From assembly GCA_948099385.1 (NCBI GenBank), contig CANUEZ040000062.1, forward strand, positions 3,217,501-3,281,500: a DNA stretch of 64,000 nucleotides. The letters run 5' to 3'. The notes beneath the pieces are model-generated. The model was not told the DNA's origin. It did no database searches and worked only from the letters and a program-made list of their open reading frames with translations. The stretch comes from Fasciola hepatica (Eukaryota > Platyhelminthes > Trematoda > Plagiorchiida > Fasciolidae). The first letter of the stretch is position 1; the number at the start of each line of letters is the position of its first letter. The translations under genes and the position numbers were made by a program. Shown here one piece after another: positions 35,601-46,700 of this stretch.

Positions 35601-36244
35601 TGCCGGATTCACAAGCAGACGTTCGCTTCCCGTTCTAAATGGCGCTGTTGCCCTTGTTCGTGCATCGTTCAGGTAAAAAAAAGCGAACTAGTGTATGGTT
35701 GGAAGTCCCGAAAATTGGATCCGAATTCGAAAGCTGGGCCGAATCATCACAGATACTACTTTGCACATCGAAAACAGACTACCTTGCAGAAAGGAACGAA
35801 AGGTGAGCACCGTACCCCGTGCCAAGGGGTTTATATGGCCACAAACCCTATCAACAGTTAGCAACGGCTAAGTGAATAACCGGGGAACTACTTACCAAGA
35901 CATGACCGAGAAAAACAAGATTAGCAAAAACAAAGAATGTAATTACATAAAAATCACTCCCGTTACGCATACTATTTTAAGACATTAATTCAAAAACTTT
36001 TCTAACAACTGTTTGATGTCTGCATCACTTCAAGCCAGGTCGTAACTTGCTCCATTCTCTGTTTGATGTTTGACAGGTTTCCTATGACGGAATCCTTCGT
36101 GCCGCTCAAGCTAAACGGACTGCCGCAAAGCTGAACTTCCTCTCACTATCCAGCGGCCAAGCTTCCCAATGACCGGCAATTTAAGAAGCAAGACGCAGTC
36201 ACGACTAGTGCCCTGAAAACGTTTTATTCGTCCATTGGTCTATG
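32616..36244. other. Unassigned sequence, about 3.6 kb
   Basis: No convincing gene. A 91-codon + frame at 33,640-33,915 has basic N-terminal composition but no family motif and no splice support that I can defend. No repeat with a counterpart elsewhere in the window was found. Confidence 0.4.
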
Positions 36245-36345
36245 TAACGGTTATTCCGATCGTGATTTACGCGTAGTCATTTCAAACGGATCCCAAAACC
36301 AGAAAAAGATTGATTTGCTGATTCTACCGTACTGGATTAACAGAT
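36245..36345 (-). repeat. Diverged BEL LTR fragment
   Basis: About 100 bp align with the outer part of the BEL LTR as read at 6,628-6,725. Shared phrases in order are 'acgcgtag.c', 'caacggatccc.aaa.cagaa', 'gat.tgattctac' and 'tactggatta'. Identity is perhaps 70%, so it stems from a related, older family. Downstream at 36,511-36,529 a short stretch also matches the gag relic zinc-knuckle region at 24,306-24,324. Confidence 0.5.
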
Positions 36346-37279
36346 TATGCGCACATAAATATGTACGAGCCTCAGCTGTACGACCACAGTGTCTAGCAAC
36401 GAGGGCCAGGGTTCAACGAAGGTCAATGTCAAGTACCACCATCGCAGTAGTCCAAGTTTGGATCAAAATTATGCCAATTCACGTTGAAAAACTATACACA
36501 AATGTTGCAGTGTAGTGGTAAATGCATGCTGTACTTGTTCGAGGGTCAATGAGATAAGGGGCATAGTCTCAACAGTACGAGTGTGTGACAACGGCTAGGG
36601 AGGATTTCCACACATGTACGCTAGTCTATCTTTCAGCGCCCCGGCATTACCAGATCCACGACTCTGTCAGGCGTTATATTTTGAACCCCTTTCCCTTTTA
36701 CCGTCTCTTCACTATTCGATGAACTACTCCCCATCTCACTGGTAACATTCAGATGAAAAGATAATCACACGATCCGGTAAGATTTGGGCTTTGGCCTCGT
36801 ATCCGTGTATTAATTCAAGACCTCAATAGATCGGTTGAACTGGACCGAACTTTCGTCCCGTGCTGCCAGTAGTGCAGGTAACTCGCCTTGAGCATCAAGC
36901 CCCAAGTCCCACCCATTGCGCTCCTACTCTCTCTATCTCCGGTCGCGGAAAGTACCCCAGTATTAGACCTAGTGCTATTAAACACCTGAAGGCCATAAAA
37001 AGTATCCCACACCCCAACACTGCTGGCTAGACTGCTTTACCGGACGAGACCCGCCCATCCTTGAGCCCTCACACAAACTGCAACCTGTTTCTGGTGAAAG
37101 CTGCAGTGAGGAAGTAAAAGCACAAGGAAAGGTTTCTGACGCGGTCATGCAAAACAGGATCACGAACGGTTAAACTCAGAGCTGTGAATCACGCAGTACG
37201 CACAAAGGTGAACCACAAAAAGCGGTCCACTGTTTTCGGCGACTGCAGTATGTAGACCGCCAGCCTGGTACGATACCTC
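36346..37279. other. Unassigned sequence with a LINE-type 3' tail near 36,790-36,850
   Basis: At 36,789-36,850 the phrases 'ggcctcgtatccgtgta', 'attcaagac' and 'ggttgaactggaccgaact' resemble the end of LINE A2 at 43,712-43,772, including the (TGAAC)-type terminal repeat. It is probably a short 3' fragment of a related LINE. The remainder shows nothing recognisable. Confidence 0.45.
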
Positions 37280-40200
37280 CCAGGTTACTAGACATCAAAA
37301 CTTACCTCCCCCCCGACAATCTGTTTACCCTGTAGCCCCCTCCAAATACCTTCAAATCCCGACCCCTCAAGGACCTCCTTTCCACCCCTAACTCTCCCTC
37401 TTTTCTCCTTCTCAAGCCCAAATTCATTTGTCTCCGGCGGTTCTGCAGCAACTTAGTGTGTTCAAGGGATTTTACAGCCATTACCTGAGTGTGCTGAATG
37501 AGATCCCGGAGCTTCGGCAGCTTTCAGTGGATAATGAGCCTCAGATCATGGCCCTAACAGAAACGTGGCTCACCCCTGATATACTGGATGCAGAAACATC
37601 CATTCCGGGATAATTCACAGTAAGGCAGGACTCCAGCAGAGGTAGTGCCGGCGGGGTTACCATGTGCTACGATAATTCTATCCCTCCTTCCACTATGCCA
37701 AAGTCTCCTGCCTTTGCATATATTGATTCTGTGTAATGTGCTTACCCTCTCTAGGACAGACACCACACTGCTTGGTGTAGTCTATCGTCCTCCCGCATGC
37801 AATTCAACCGATAGCCTAGGTCTCAGACTTATTAGGCTCCCTGAAAAGCTGCACAGACTTCACGCATCTGTTAGTCGCCGTTGACTTCAGCTCACCCAGT
37901 GCCGGCTGGCACAGATCTGACGCCCCTAATATCACCTTTGGTAAGCCCCTCCTAGCTCTCGTGCTCAAGAACCCATGGGTGAAGAACGTAAAAGATCCCA
38001 CCAGATACAGCAGAGGACGTCCCTCCCTGCTTGATCTGGTAATCACCAACGAATGGTTCCAAATAGACGTGGCGCACTAATAGTCACCTCTCGGCAAAAG
38101 TGATCACATTCTCTTTGGGTTTGGTCATATTGTGAAATGGCCTCCTCTTCCCCCAGAAGTCACAAATTTAAGATCCTTCAAAAGGACCAGTATTGACCAA
38201 TTCTGTGCATTCACTCTCACCCAGCTAAATTCAGCTAACCTAGGTAACTCTGCCTATGAAAAAGCAGAGAATCCCAGAGAGTTGATCTCCTTGGCTGATA
38301 GGATATTTGTCCCCAGATTCCGTCTTCCACAGAACGGTAAGCGGCCCCCTTTACCACATTCATGTCATTCCAGACGAGAGCGCATGCCTCTTTGCTAGAT
38401 ATAAAGCCACAGGTCTAGCCTGCAGTGGACAGGATTTCAGCGTCATAAGCAGCGTATGCAAAGACAGGATTTAGTCCTTTCAGAATGCAGTCCAAAGATC
38501 TGTGCTTGCTCGAGCACGGACCAATAAGGCCTTTTTCTTTCAGTACATGCGCCGTCTAAGGGGGCTGCTCTGACACCACTTGCTCTCAAAGATTGTGCCG
38601 GATCCCCAGTCACTTCTCCCAGCCGAGTAGCCGAGGCCTTCAGCTCCTACTTTCGTACAGTTTTTAGCTCCCTACCCATATCATCCTACCCTACCATGCA
38701 CCCGATACCTCCGGTCACTACACGTAACCACGTCACCATTGCCATTGGTGCAGCCGCACGAGGCATCCGGCGGCTCGACCAATGCTGCTCTATGGGTCCT
38801 GACCTAACCCATCCCCGCATTCTCAAGAAAGCAGAAGACATATTAGTTGCTACTCACGCCTCCCATTTTCAGCGACGTGCTGACGATGGGATTCTCTCCA
38901 GCAGCTGGAAAAAGCAGCCATCAAACCCATCCGTAAGAAGGACAGTAGACATCTTGCTCCTAGTTACAGACTCATAAGTCTAACTAACATCACCAGCATT
39001 ATTTTCGAGCGAATTCTTAAGAGTGCGGTTCTTTCACGTCTGCTAGAAATAGGATCCCCTCCCAGTCCCAACAAGGGGTTTCCTCCTGGCAGATAATATA
39101 TCACCAGTATGCTTACTGTGATAGATGGTCTGACGAAAGGCTGCGATGAGGGCCGGCTCCCACACGTTGTATTCATGGCTTTTGCTAAGGCCTTCAACAA
39201 GGTCCCTCGTGGTACTCTTCTTAATAAGCTGCAAACATACGGGAAAACATGCTCCACGTTGGCCACCTTACGCAGCTTCCTTACCGACAGCACCCTTGGG
39301 GTTAAAGTGGGGAGTGTTTTGTCCCAACCACCCCCAGTAACAACTGGGATTCCTCAAGGATCCGACACAGGTACTCCGAATTTATTGATCTACATAAATG
39401 ATCTTCCGACAGCCCTTCCTGCGAACATTGCCATGTACGCAGATGATGTAACCCTCTGGAGTTCAAACGTTGAAGACCTGCAAATTGCAGTTTATGAAAC
39501 AAAACGCTGGTCCGAGGATTGGAACCTCCCAGTTAATGATGACAAATGCGTGAGCATGTCTTTCGGCAGAGAGACTGGTCACACGTTTTCCATTAATGGA
39601 GCAGCCACTCTGCCAAGGGTTGACCGACACAAGGCGCTCGGTTTCTGGTTAGATTGTAACTTGTCATTCTCTCATCATCACGAACTTGCGAGCAAGTCTG
39701 CCTTTCGAGTCCTAAACATGATTCGAAGGTCCTTCCCGCGCATATTTAAGGATGATTTCCCCATAATTTTCGGCACGTAAATCCGACCTCTGCTGGAGTA
39801 CGGTAGTCAGATAGTGCACTCTGGTCTTGTCCGAGACCGTGAGATCCTAGAAGGAGTTCAGCGGGCCTCCACCAAGGCAGTATTTGGTCTATCCCATCTA
39901 CCTTATCCCGTCCGCCTCTCACTCCTCGACCTCTATCCCCTTAAAGTAAGACGCGTAAGAGGTGGTCTGTTTTTGATGTTTCACCTTTTTGAATCAGGTC
40001 AAAGTGATTGCTTCTTCCCCGTCTGTCCAGCCTCCTCTCTCCGTGGTCATAGCAGAAAAGTTTTCAAACCGATGCCACGCACTTTACTAAGAATTAACTT
40101 TTTTAGCTATAGGGTTATTACTCTGTGGAATGCACTTCCGGAAGATATTGTTCTCTCGCAGAAAAAAACTATCATCAAAAAAAGTTAGACCTCTACCTGG

Positions 40201-40285
40201 GTCTCTCCCAATAATTACTTGTCAAAAACAAACAAAATAGATGTCTTTTATCGCATATATGTTCATGAATGCCGCACCCCCACTC
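37280..40285 (+). mobile_element. CR1/jockey-group LINE, copy A1, decayed
   Basis: A pyrimidine-rich leader (37,280-37,425) is followed by endonuclease landmarks: 'IMALTETWLTPDILDAE' near 37,545, 'LLGVVYRPPACNS' near 37,770 and 'SLLDLVITNEWF' near 38,020. The reverse transcriptase follows: 'PRGTLLNKLQTYG' at about 39,205, 'SQPPPVTTGIPQGS' near 39,325 and catalytic YADD near 39,435. The ORF2 end ('NFFSYRVITLWNALPEDI' in another split) lies near 40,090. Many stops and frameshifts, and motif A has lost its aspartates ('FMAFAKAFNKV'), so it cannot be active. 39,400-40,163 is almost identical to 42,676-43,439 in copy A2. It ends at 40,285 inside its 3' untranslated region, where LINE B begins. Confidence 0.9.
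39109..39780 (+). pseudogene. LINE A1 reverse transcriptase segment
   Basis: The longest open frame of copy A1 (223 codons) covers reverse transcriptase motifs from the region before motif A to the connection region. Motif A is degenerate (Ala and Asn where A2 keeps both Asp residues), motif B PQGS is kept, and YADD is kept. The last two thirds of this frame are the block shared almost base for base with A2. It ends at a TAA (39,778-39,780) that A2 has at the equivalent place; coding similarity continues in the same frame to 40,188 in A1. Confidence 0.88.
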
Positions 40286-41671
40286 GACGACTGGACGAAG
40301 GTAAGCAAGTTGAGGTATGCTACCTCGACCTTAGCAAGGCTTTCGACTCTGTTAATCATCGTCTTTTGCTACGCAAGATGGAGACTTTCGGTATAGGTGG
40401 GCCAGTATACAGGTGGCTGTAGGACTTCCTCTCCCACAGGACACTTTACGTCAAAGTGTGGGACAGGCGCTCCAGTTTGGTGAACGTCACCAATGGTGTA
40501 CCTCAGGGATCCGTCCTAGACCCGGTCCTATTCTTGTTATTTATTAATGACCTAGCATTCACTCTTCAGTCGCCCAGCTTTATTTTTGCGGATGATGTAA
40601 AGATTGTTGGATCTAAGGGTAGGGCGGACTTGGGCAGGGAAATAGGTGCCGTCCTGAACTGGGCATACAAATGGGACTTACCTCTAAACGCTCAAAAAAG
40701 CCATTTGTTGTCAAGGGCAGCAGAGAGCCTAACTGTCGCTCATGATCGAGGGCTGTTCACCGTAGAGGCAGCCAGTAGGGTTAAAGACCTGGGGGTCATC
40801 ATGAAAAGTGACTTCAAATGGTCAGAGAAGTGCAACGCTGCTGCGCATAAGGCTCGTGGGGAGCTCTTTAGGCTGCGATCAGCTTTGTCTTGCCGGAAGC
40901 CGGAGATATTCGTACCTATTTACATGGCTATGGTATGACCTCACTTAGAAGGTAGCGTGCAGACTTGGTCACCCTTCTACAAAAAGGACGTCGCGTGCCT
41001 CGAGAAAGTCCAACGTCTCGCCACGCGAATGGTTGAAGGGCAGAGGGGTAAGACTTACGAGCAGAAACTCTGCGACCTGAATCTTTTCTCGTTGGAAAGA
41101 AGGAGACGTCGAGGGGGTCTCATAGAAACTTTCAAGGTAATGAAGGGCTTTTCTGGCCTTAGACCAGATGGTCTATTCCAAGTGGCCGTAGACTCCAGAA
41201 CAAGGGGAAATGAAAAGAAGTTGATAAAGCCCGATCTAGGTTGATGGCTACATCACACTTCTTCAGCAACAGGGTCGTGAACAGTTGGAACGGTCTGCCT
41301 GGTGGAGTGATAGATCTGCACACAGTCCAATCCTTCAAAGGTGCCCTAGATCGCAAGTGGTACGAGATCTTTCCTTGTAGTGAGCCTTGGGTATATCAAC
41401 TAGATGGATGACGGGTAGCACTGTTGTCCTTCTGGAGTACGTTTTAACAGACTTTTTCCCTCATTGCATACTGTCTCAGTGAACGCTCACGATGCATAAT
41501 GTCTCTCGCAGTTGATGTGCGATGAGGTTTTCCGTTTCCCTCTTATTTTTAGCGGGGATTCGACGAAATACACTCGGCGGTGGTGGGTGCATAACTGGTG
41601 TGCATACCATCGAAGGAATTCTGGACGCTCGATTGGCCGTGGCCATTACCTGTCCTGTGCAGACTGAACTA
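40286..41671 (+). mobile_element. CR1/jockey-group LINE B, 5'-truncated, inserted at the end of A1
   Basis: The element begins abruptly inside the reverse transcriptase ('VEVCYLDLSKAFDSVNH', motif A intact) and continues with 'NGVPQGSVLDPVLF' and catalytic FADD near 40,590. Next come 'PLNAQKSHLL', a 'VQRLATRMVEGQRG' stretch and, after a frame change near 41,240, the standard end 'FFSNRVVNSWNGLPGGV'. In-frame stops lie at 40,420-40,422 and 40,936-40,938. The 3' untranslated region (41,430-41,671) matches the isolated tail at 14.31-14.46 kb and ends in tgaact. A1 lacks the rest of its 3' end beyond the junction, and A2 starts directly after LINE B. Confidence 0.88.
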
Positions 41672-43775
41672 GATATAAAGCCACAGGCCTTGCCCGTGAT
41701 GCAGAAGACTTCAGGATCATAAGGAACATATGCAAAGACAAGATTAGGTCCTATCAGAATGCAGTCCAGCGATCTGTACTTGATCGAGCACGGACCAATA
41801 AGGCATTTTTCTTTCAGTACATGCACCGTCTAAGGGGCACAGCTCCGACGCCATTAGCTCTCAAAGATAGTGCCGGATCTCCAATCACTTCCCCTGCCCG
41901 AGTAGCCGAGGCATTCAGCTCCTACTTCCGTACAATTTTTAGCTCCTTTCCCATATCATCCCACCCTACTATGCACCCGTTATCTCTGACCACTACCCTT
42001 AACCGCGTAACTATTCCCATTGGTGCAGTCGCTCAAGGTTTCCGACGGCTCAACCAATATTGCCCTATGGGTCCTGACCTAATCCATCCCCGTATTCTCA
42101 AGGAAGCCGCGGATACATTAGCTACTCCTTATGCCTCGCTTTTTCAGTGATGTGTTGACGATGGAGTTTTCCCCCGTAACTGGAAAAAAGCAGTGATCGC
42201 ACCCATCTATAAGAAGGGTAGTAGACACCTTGCTTCTAGTTACAGACCCATAAGCCTCGCTAGCATCCCTAGCAAAATGCTTGAGGGAACTCCTAAGAGT
42301 GAGATTCTTTCCCATCTTCACAGAAACAAGATCCTCTCCCCGTCCCAACATGGGTTTCTTCCTGGCAGGTCATGCATCACCAATATGCTTACTGTCATGG
42401 ATAGTCTAACGAAAGCCTATGATGATGGCCAGCTCTCACACGCTGTATTCATCGATTTTGCTAAGGCCTTCGATAAGGTCCCACATGCCCCTCTTCTTTA
42501 TAAGCTGCAGACGTACGGGATCACAGGCTCCATGTTGGCCATCCTACGTAGCTTCCTTATCGACCGCACCTTTGTGGTTAAAGTCGGGGATGTTTTGTCT
42601 CAACCCTCCCCAGTAACAACTGGGGTCCCCCAAGGGTCGGCCTTAGGTCCTCTTCTTTTCCTGATCTATATAAACGATCTTCCGACAGCCCTTCCTGCGA
42701 ACATTGCCATGTACGCAGATGATGTAACCCTCTGGAGTTCAAACGTTGAAGACCTGCAAATTGCAGTTTATGAAACAAAACGCTGGTCCGAGGATTGGAA
42801 CCTCCCAGTTAATGATGACAAATGCGTGAGCATGTCTTTCGGCAGAGAGACTGGTCACACGTTTTCCATTAATGGAGCAGCCACTCTGCCAAGGGTTGAC
42901 CGACACAAGGCGCTCGGTTTCTGGTTAGATTGTAACTTGTCATTCTCTCATCATCACGAACTTGCGAGCAAGTCTGCCTTTCGAGTCCTAAACATGATTC
43001 GAAGGTCCTTCCCGCGCATATTTAAGGATGATTTCCCCATAATTTTCGGCACGTAAATCCGACCTCTGCTGGAGTACGGTAGTCAGATAGTGCACTCTGG
43101 TCTTGTCCGAGACCGTGAGATCCTAGAAGGAGTTCAGCGGGCCTCCACCAAGGCAGTATTTGGTCTATCCCATCTACCTTATCCCGTCCGCCTCTCACTC
43201 CTCGACCTCTATCCCCTTAAAGTAAGACGCGTAAGAGGTGGTCTGTTTTTGATGTTTCACCTTTTTGAATCAGGTCAAAGTGATTGCTTCTTCTCCGTCT
43301 GTCCAGCCTCCTCTCTCCGTGGTCATAGCAGAAAAGTTTTCAAACCGATGCCACGCACTTTACTAAGAATTAACTTTTTTAGCTATAGGGTTATTACTCT
43401 GTGGAATGCACTTCCGGAAGATATTGTTCTCTCGCAGAACAAAACTACCTTCAGGAAAAAGCTAGACCTCTACCTGGGTCTCTCCCAATAATTCCCTTCG
43501 TCAAAAAATAGCTGTCTTTTATCGCATATATGTTCATGAATGCCGCACCCCCACTCAGCTTAAGGCACTGTCCACAGTGTGACACTGAATGAGGTTATAT
43601 GTATCTTGTTTTCGCTGCCACTCCCCCCCACCCCTTCTTTTTGCTCTCGTTTCAGCTCGGTGAATCCGACAGAAGATCAAAGATTTCCTCAAGAACCGGG
43701 ACAATTGGGCTCAAAGCCTCGAACCCGTGTAGTACTTCAAGACTTCAAGTCAACTGAACTGAACTGAACTGACTT
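41672..43775 (+). mobile_element. CR1/jockey-group LINE, copy A2, 5'-truncated, reverse transcriptase nearly intact
   Basis: The element starts at a point equal to about 38,398 in A1, so it lacks the endonuclease, and continues to a complete 3' end. Its 3' untranslated region (43,494-43,775) closes with a (TGAAC)n repeat at 43,749-43,772. Reading-frame quality is far better than A1. The region upstream of 42,676 is only about 80-85% similar to A1, but 42,676-43,439 is identical to it except at 43,294. See the separate entry for the frame. Confidence 0.9.
41674..43493 (+). pseudogene. LINE A2 ORF2, reverse transcriptase with two in-frame stops
   Basis: One reading frame runs through the element and is interrupted only by TGA at 42,148-42,150 and TAA at 43,054-43,056; the ORFs at 41,821, 42,193 and 43,090 are all in the same phase. 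Motifs in order: 'VIAPIYKKGSRH' near 42,195, 'ASSYRPISLASI' near 42,235, 'SPSQHGFLPGRSCITN' near 42,340, motif A 'VFIDFAKAFDKV' near 42,447, motif B 'TTGVPQGSALGPLLF' near 42,620, catalytic YADD near 42,713, and the typical C-terminal end near 43,370-43,490. Catalytic aspartates are present. The second stop is shared with A1. Role in the family: target-primed reverse transcription. Confidence 0.9.
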
Positions 43776-46700
43776 CAAGGTTGTGCAGGTTTCCTCGTTG
43801 TTCGATTATTGACGTCCAGTCTGTCATTTGGTGTTGTAATGGCAGCACTATATCTAGGCCCACTGGACCACTACTCTATTTATTGTGCTCATTGTCTCTC
43901 TTTTATTGCTCTTTCGGGCTTTAACGTTGTCACCGCGAGTGTTTTTGACTGTCGATACCTCAATATCCTTCTATTCCCTTTAGAGGGAAAGTAAATTAGT
44001 TTTTGTGTTGGTGAACCGCAAAGTCATTCACTTTTGCAGTTCACCAGTTAACATCTTTGCCGATTAGCCGTACTAATGGAGTGTACTCATATCAGTCTTG
44101 TCAGTGAAATGTGTACACTCCTTGAACCGCATAAATGAGTTACATGTATTCACTTTTCCTTCATTTTATTGAAAATTATTGGCTCTTAAGAAATCATATT
44201 TCTTCGAGTAGTACCCAACTCAATGGTGTCTCGACTCTGGTCTCCTGTCACGATGAGCGCAGGGGATCCATAGCCGTTTCGGGGCCCCGTGCCAAAGGTA
44301 GGGTAACTATGAATTAAGGGGTGTGTCGGCTGCAAGCCCATAAACGTGGACAGCCATCTGTTAGTGGGATCGCCGTCAAACCTTTTGCATGTGAAATGTG
44401 AACCTTCGATTTGGTTCACGCGATCAAATAGCCGTGGCACTCAGAAGGTGACCCGATCGAAATTCACGCATCGTGTGGTATTATCAAGTCATGAGTCTGG
44501 TTCTCGGATAACGACAGTAAAAGGGCGGTTTTACTGTAAAAAGTGTTTTATTGCTATCATGACTGTAACATCGACGAGACATAGATGAAATTTCACTCCT
44601 ATCTCAAGTGGTGAAGCGTTTTTCATTTATTCGGCTGATGAGGCCTGACGTTTGAAGTGGGACCAGTTGGAGGTTTGCAACAGTTAACTGTTCGTGTGAT
44701 GCAAGAGGTGGGGTAGATATGGTCTGACCGATCCGGTGAACTAAATCCGCACCAAGCTAATCTGAACACTGAAATAGAAATGATTCGCTAACTGATTATT
44801 ACCGGCAATAGAGTTGGTTTTTATTCAATAAAACATCGTTTATTGTTGGTAATGTAGAAGTTTTCTGCGAGCTCTCGTGTTTCCGTAACTCTGAGGGGCA
44901 GGTTTTTTTCAGTTCATAACTAGCAATTAAGAAACAGTTAACACGGAATCAACAATGGTAGGTTTAATAGGTTATTCTATATTTATCCAGAATCAATGGA
45001 ACGATTAACTTTTAAGTTACAGATTAGGTTTCAGTCACATGATCCATAATGCAACGTGAACGTCCAAACCACTGGAAACTGTGGAAGCACTGTACAGCTG
45101 AATGAACTTGACTTGACTTCATCATCGTCCCTGTACAACATTTTAAGTATGCCAGTGTAGTAATGCGTTGTCAGTCCATACACAAATCATCAGATCTGAC
45201 CTCTTTTTGATAGTTTCTGTATGATCCTCAAGTCTTTTCCCATTTAAGCCAAAGTAAGATGTATACATTTTTATACAAAGAACGATAATTGTTCTAATCA
45301 ATTCGTAATAGGCTGGAATAAATTGTTCCCAAAAAAGTTACAACCTTACCAGGTGCGAGGTGGCGGCGATAAAATCATAGTATTTTGTGAACTCGTGAAC
45401 GGTGTTATTCGCATATAGAGGAATCTTTATTAGTGGTTCACTTTCAGATAATGACACTAGTATTTATTTAGGACAGTTTTTGTGTTGCAAGACTATCGTT
45501 GGTTCAGTTGCTCGCAGGTTACAGATGTGCACCAATTACCGTATAACTTAGAAACATGGTCCAATAGTTTCCATTGTTCGCCATTGTGATGTGTTACCAA
45601 GCTGCAGTACTTAAAAATGGTATTCAACAGTCTTTGTTTCTTTTATTTTCGTCATGCTATAGGTAAGTAGGCAAATTGGCTTGAAAACATTAAGGGTCCT
45701 ACGGTCCCAACTGAAGTACTCGATGATGCTATTACCTCTGCAGTTTCTGGTTATTGAAACTGGCACTCATGTTAGTTTTAAATTAACCACTTTATTCCAT
45801 TGATAATCACTCAGACCTAACTTTTTACTGCGTATCTAGCCTCAGTACAGTGAAAGAATTCATACACAGTTGTTCCTAATATTATAACTGAAAATAAGGA
45901 ACAAATGAAGGCTGTAAGGAAATTTTTCCGTTTACCTCTGCCGGCTAGTATTGTGTCAGTATACTGACATATAATACTGATTGACATAAGACGAGGGTTT
46001 GGATTTTGCTGGCTCCATTTCGTTGTCATTCAATAATCCATTTCCTTTCTTTCACGATATACAATGGCAAATTCTATTAGTAAAGTCTAATGAGCACGCT
46101 ATCCACAAGGAAAGAAACGATAGATTCATTGGGCGTCGAATAAATTTGCGCTGTCTATCCATGCAATGCCATCGTATCATTTTTAGTTCCACAATTTTGT
46201 TGCGAAAGCTTTTTTAGTTTCATGGATCCGAAGCGGCTCTAAATGGAGTATACCCCATTTAATGTCTACAGACAGTAAATCGTCAATGGGCGTTATACCC
46301 GCGACCACTGAACGGTGATAGTTTTGGTTATACATGGTAATCCATTCACACTGCTTTCTTCTAACGAAATTTAGCTGATTATCGTATGCAATAAACTGCG
46401 ACAGGGAATCTTCACCCTTCGTTTTGGAGCATCTGACAGTTCCTCAAGTACAACAAAAACAGCAGAGTTCACTGAAAATAAGATTGTCCAAATAATATAA
46501 ACCACTTCATTAGTTTTTGTTGGACAACCGTTTATTTTACGATATCATGAATCATTTCCCAGTATTTATCCTTTTCAGCTACGGTTAATTTAACCGAACT
46601 TTATTTAAAATGTTTCTACTCTACACACTTCTTGCGCTAACCGTTGACGGAATATTAAGGTAGCATATTTGGAACAATTTATTAGAAAGAAGTTTGAATG

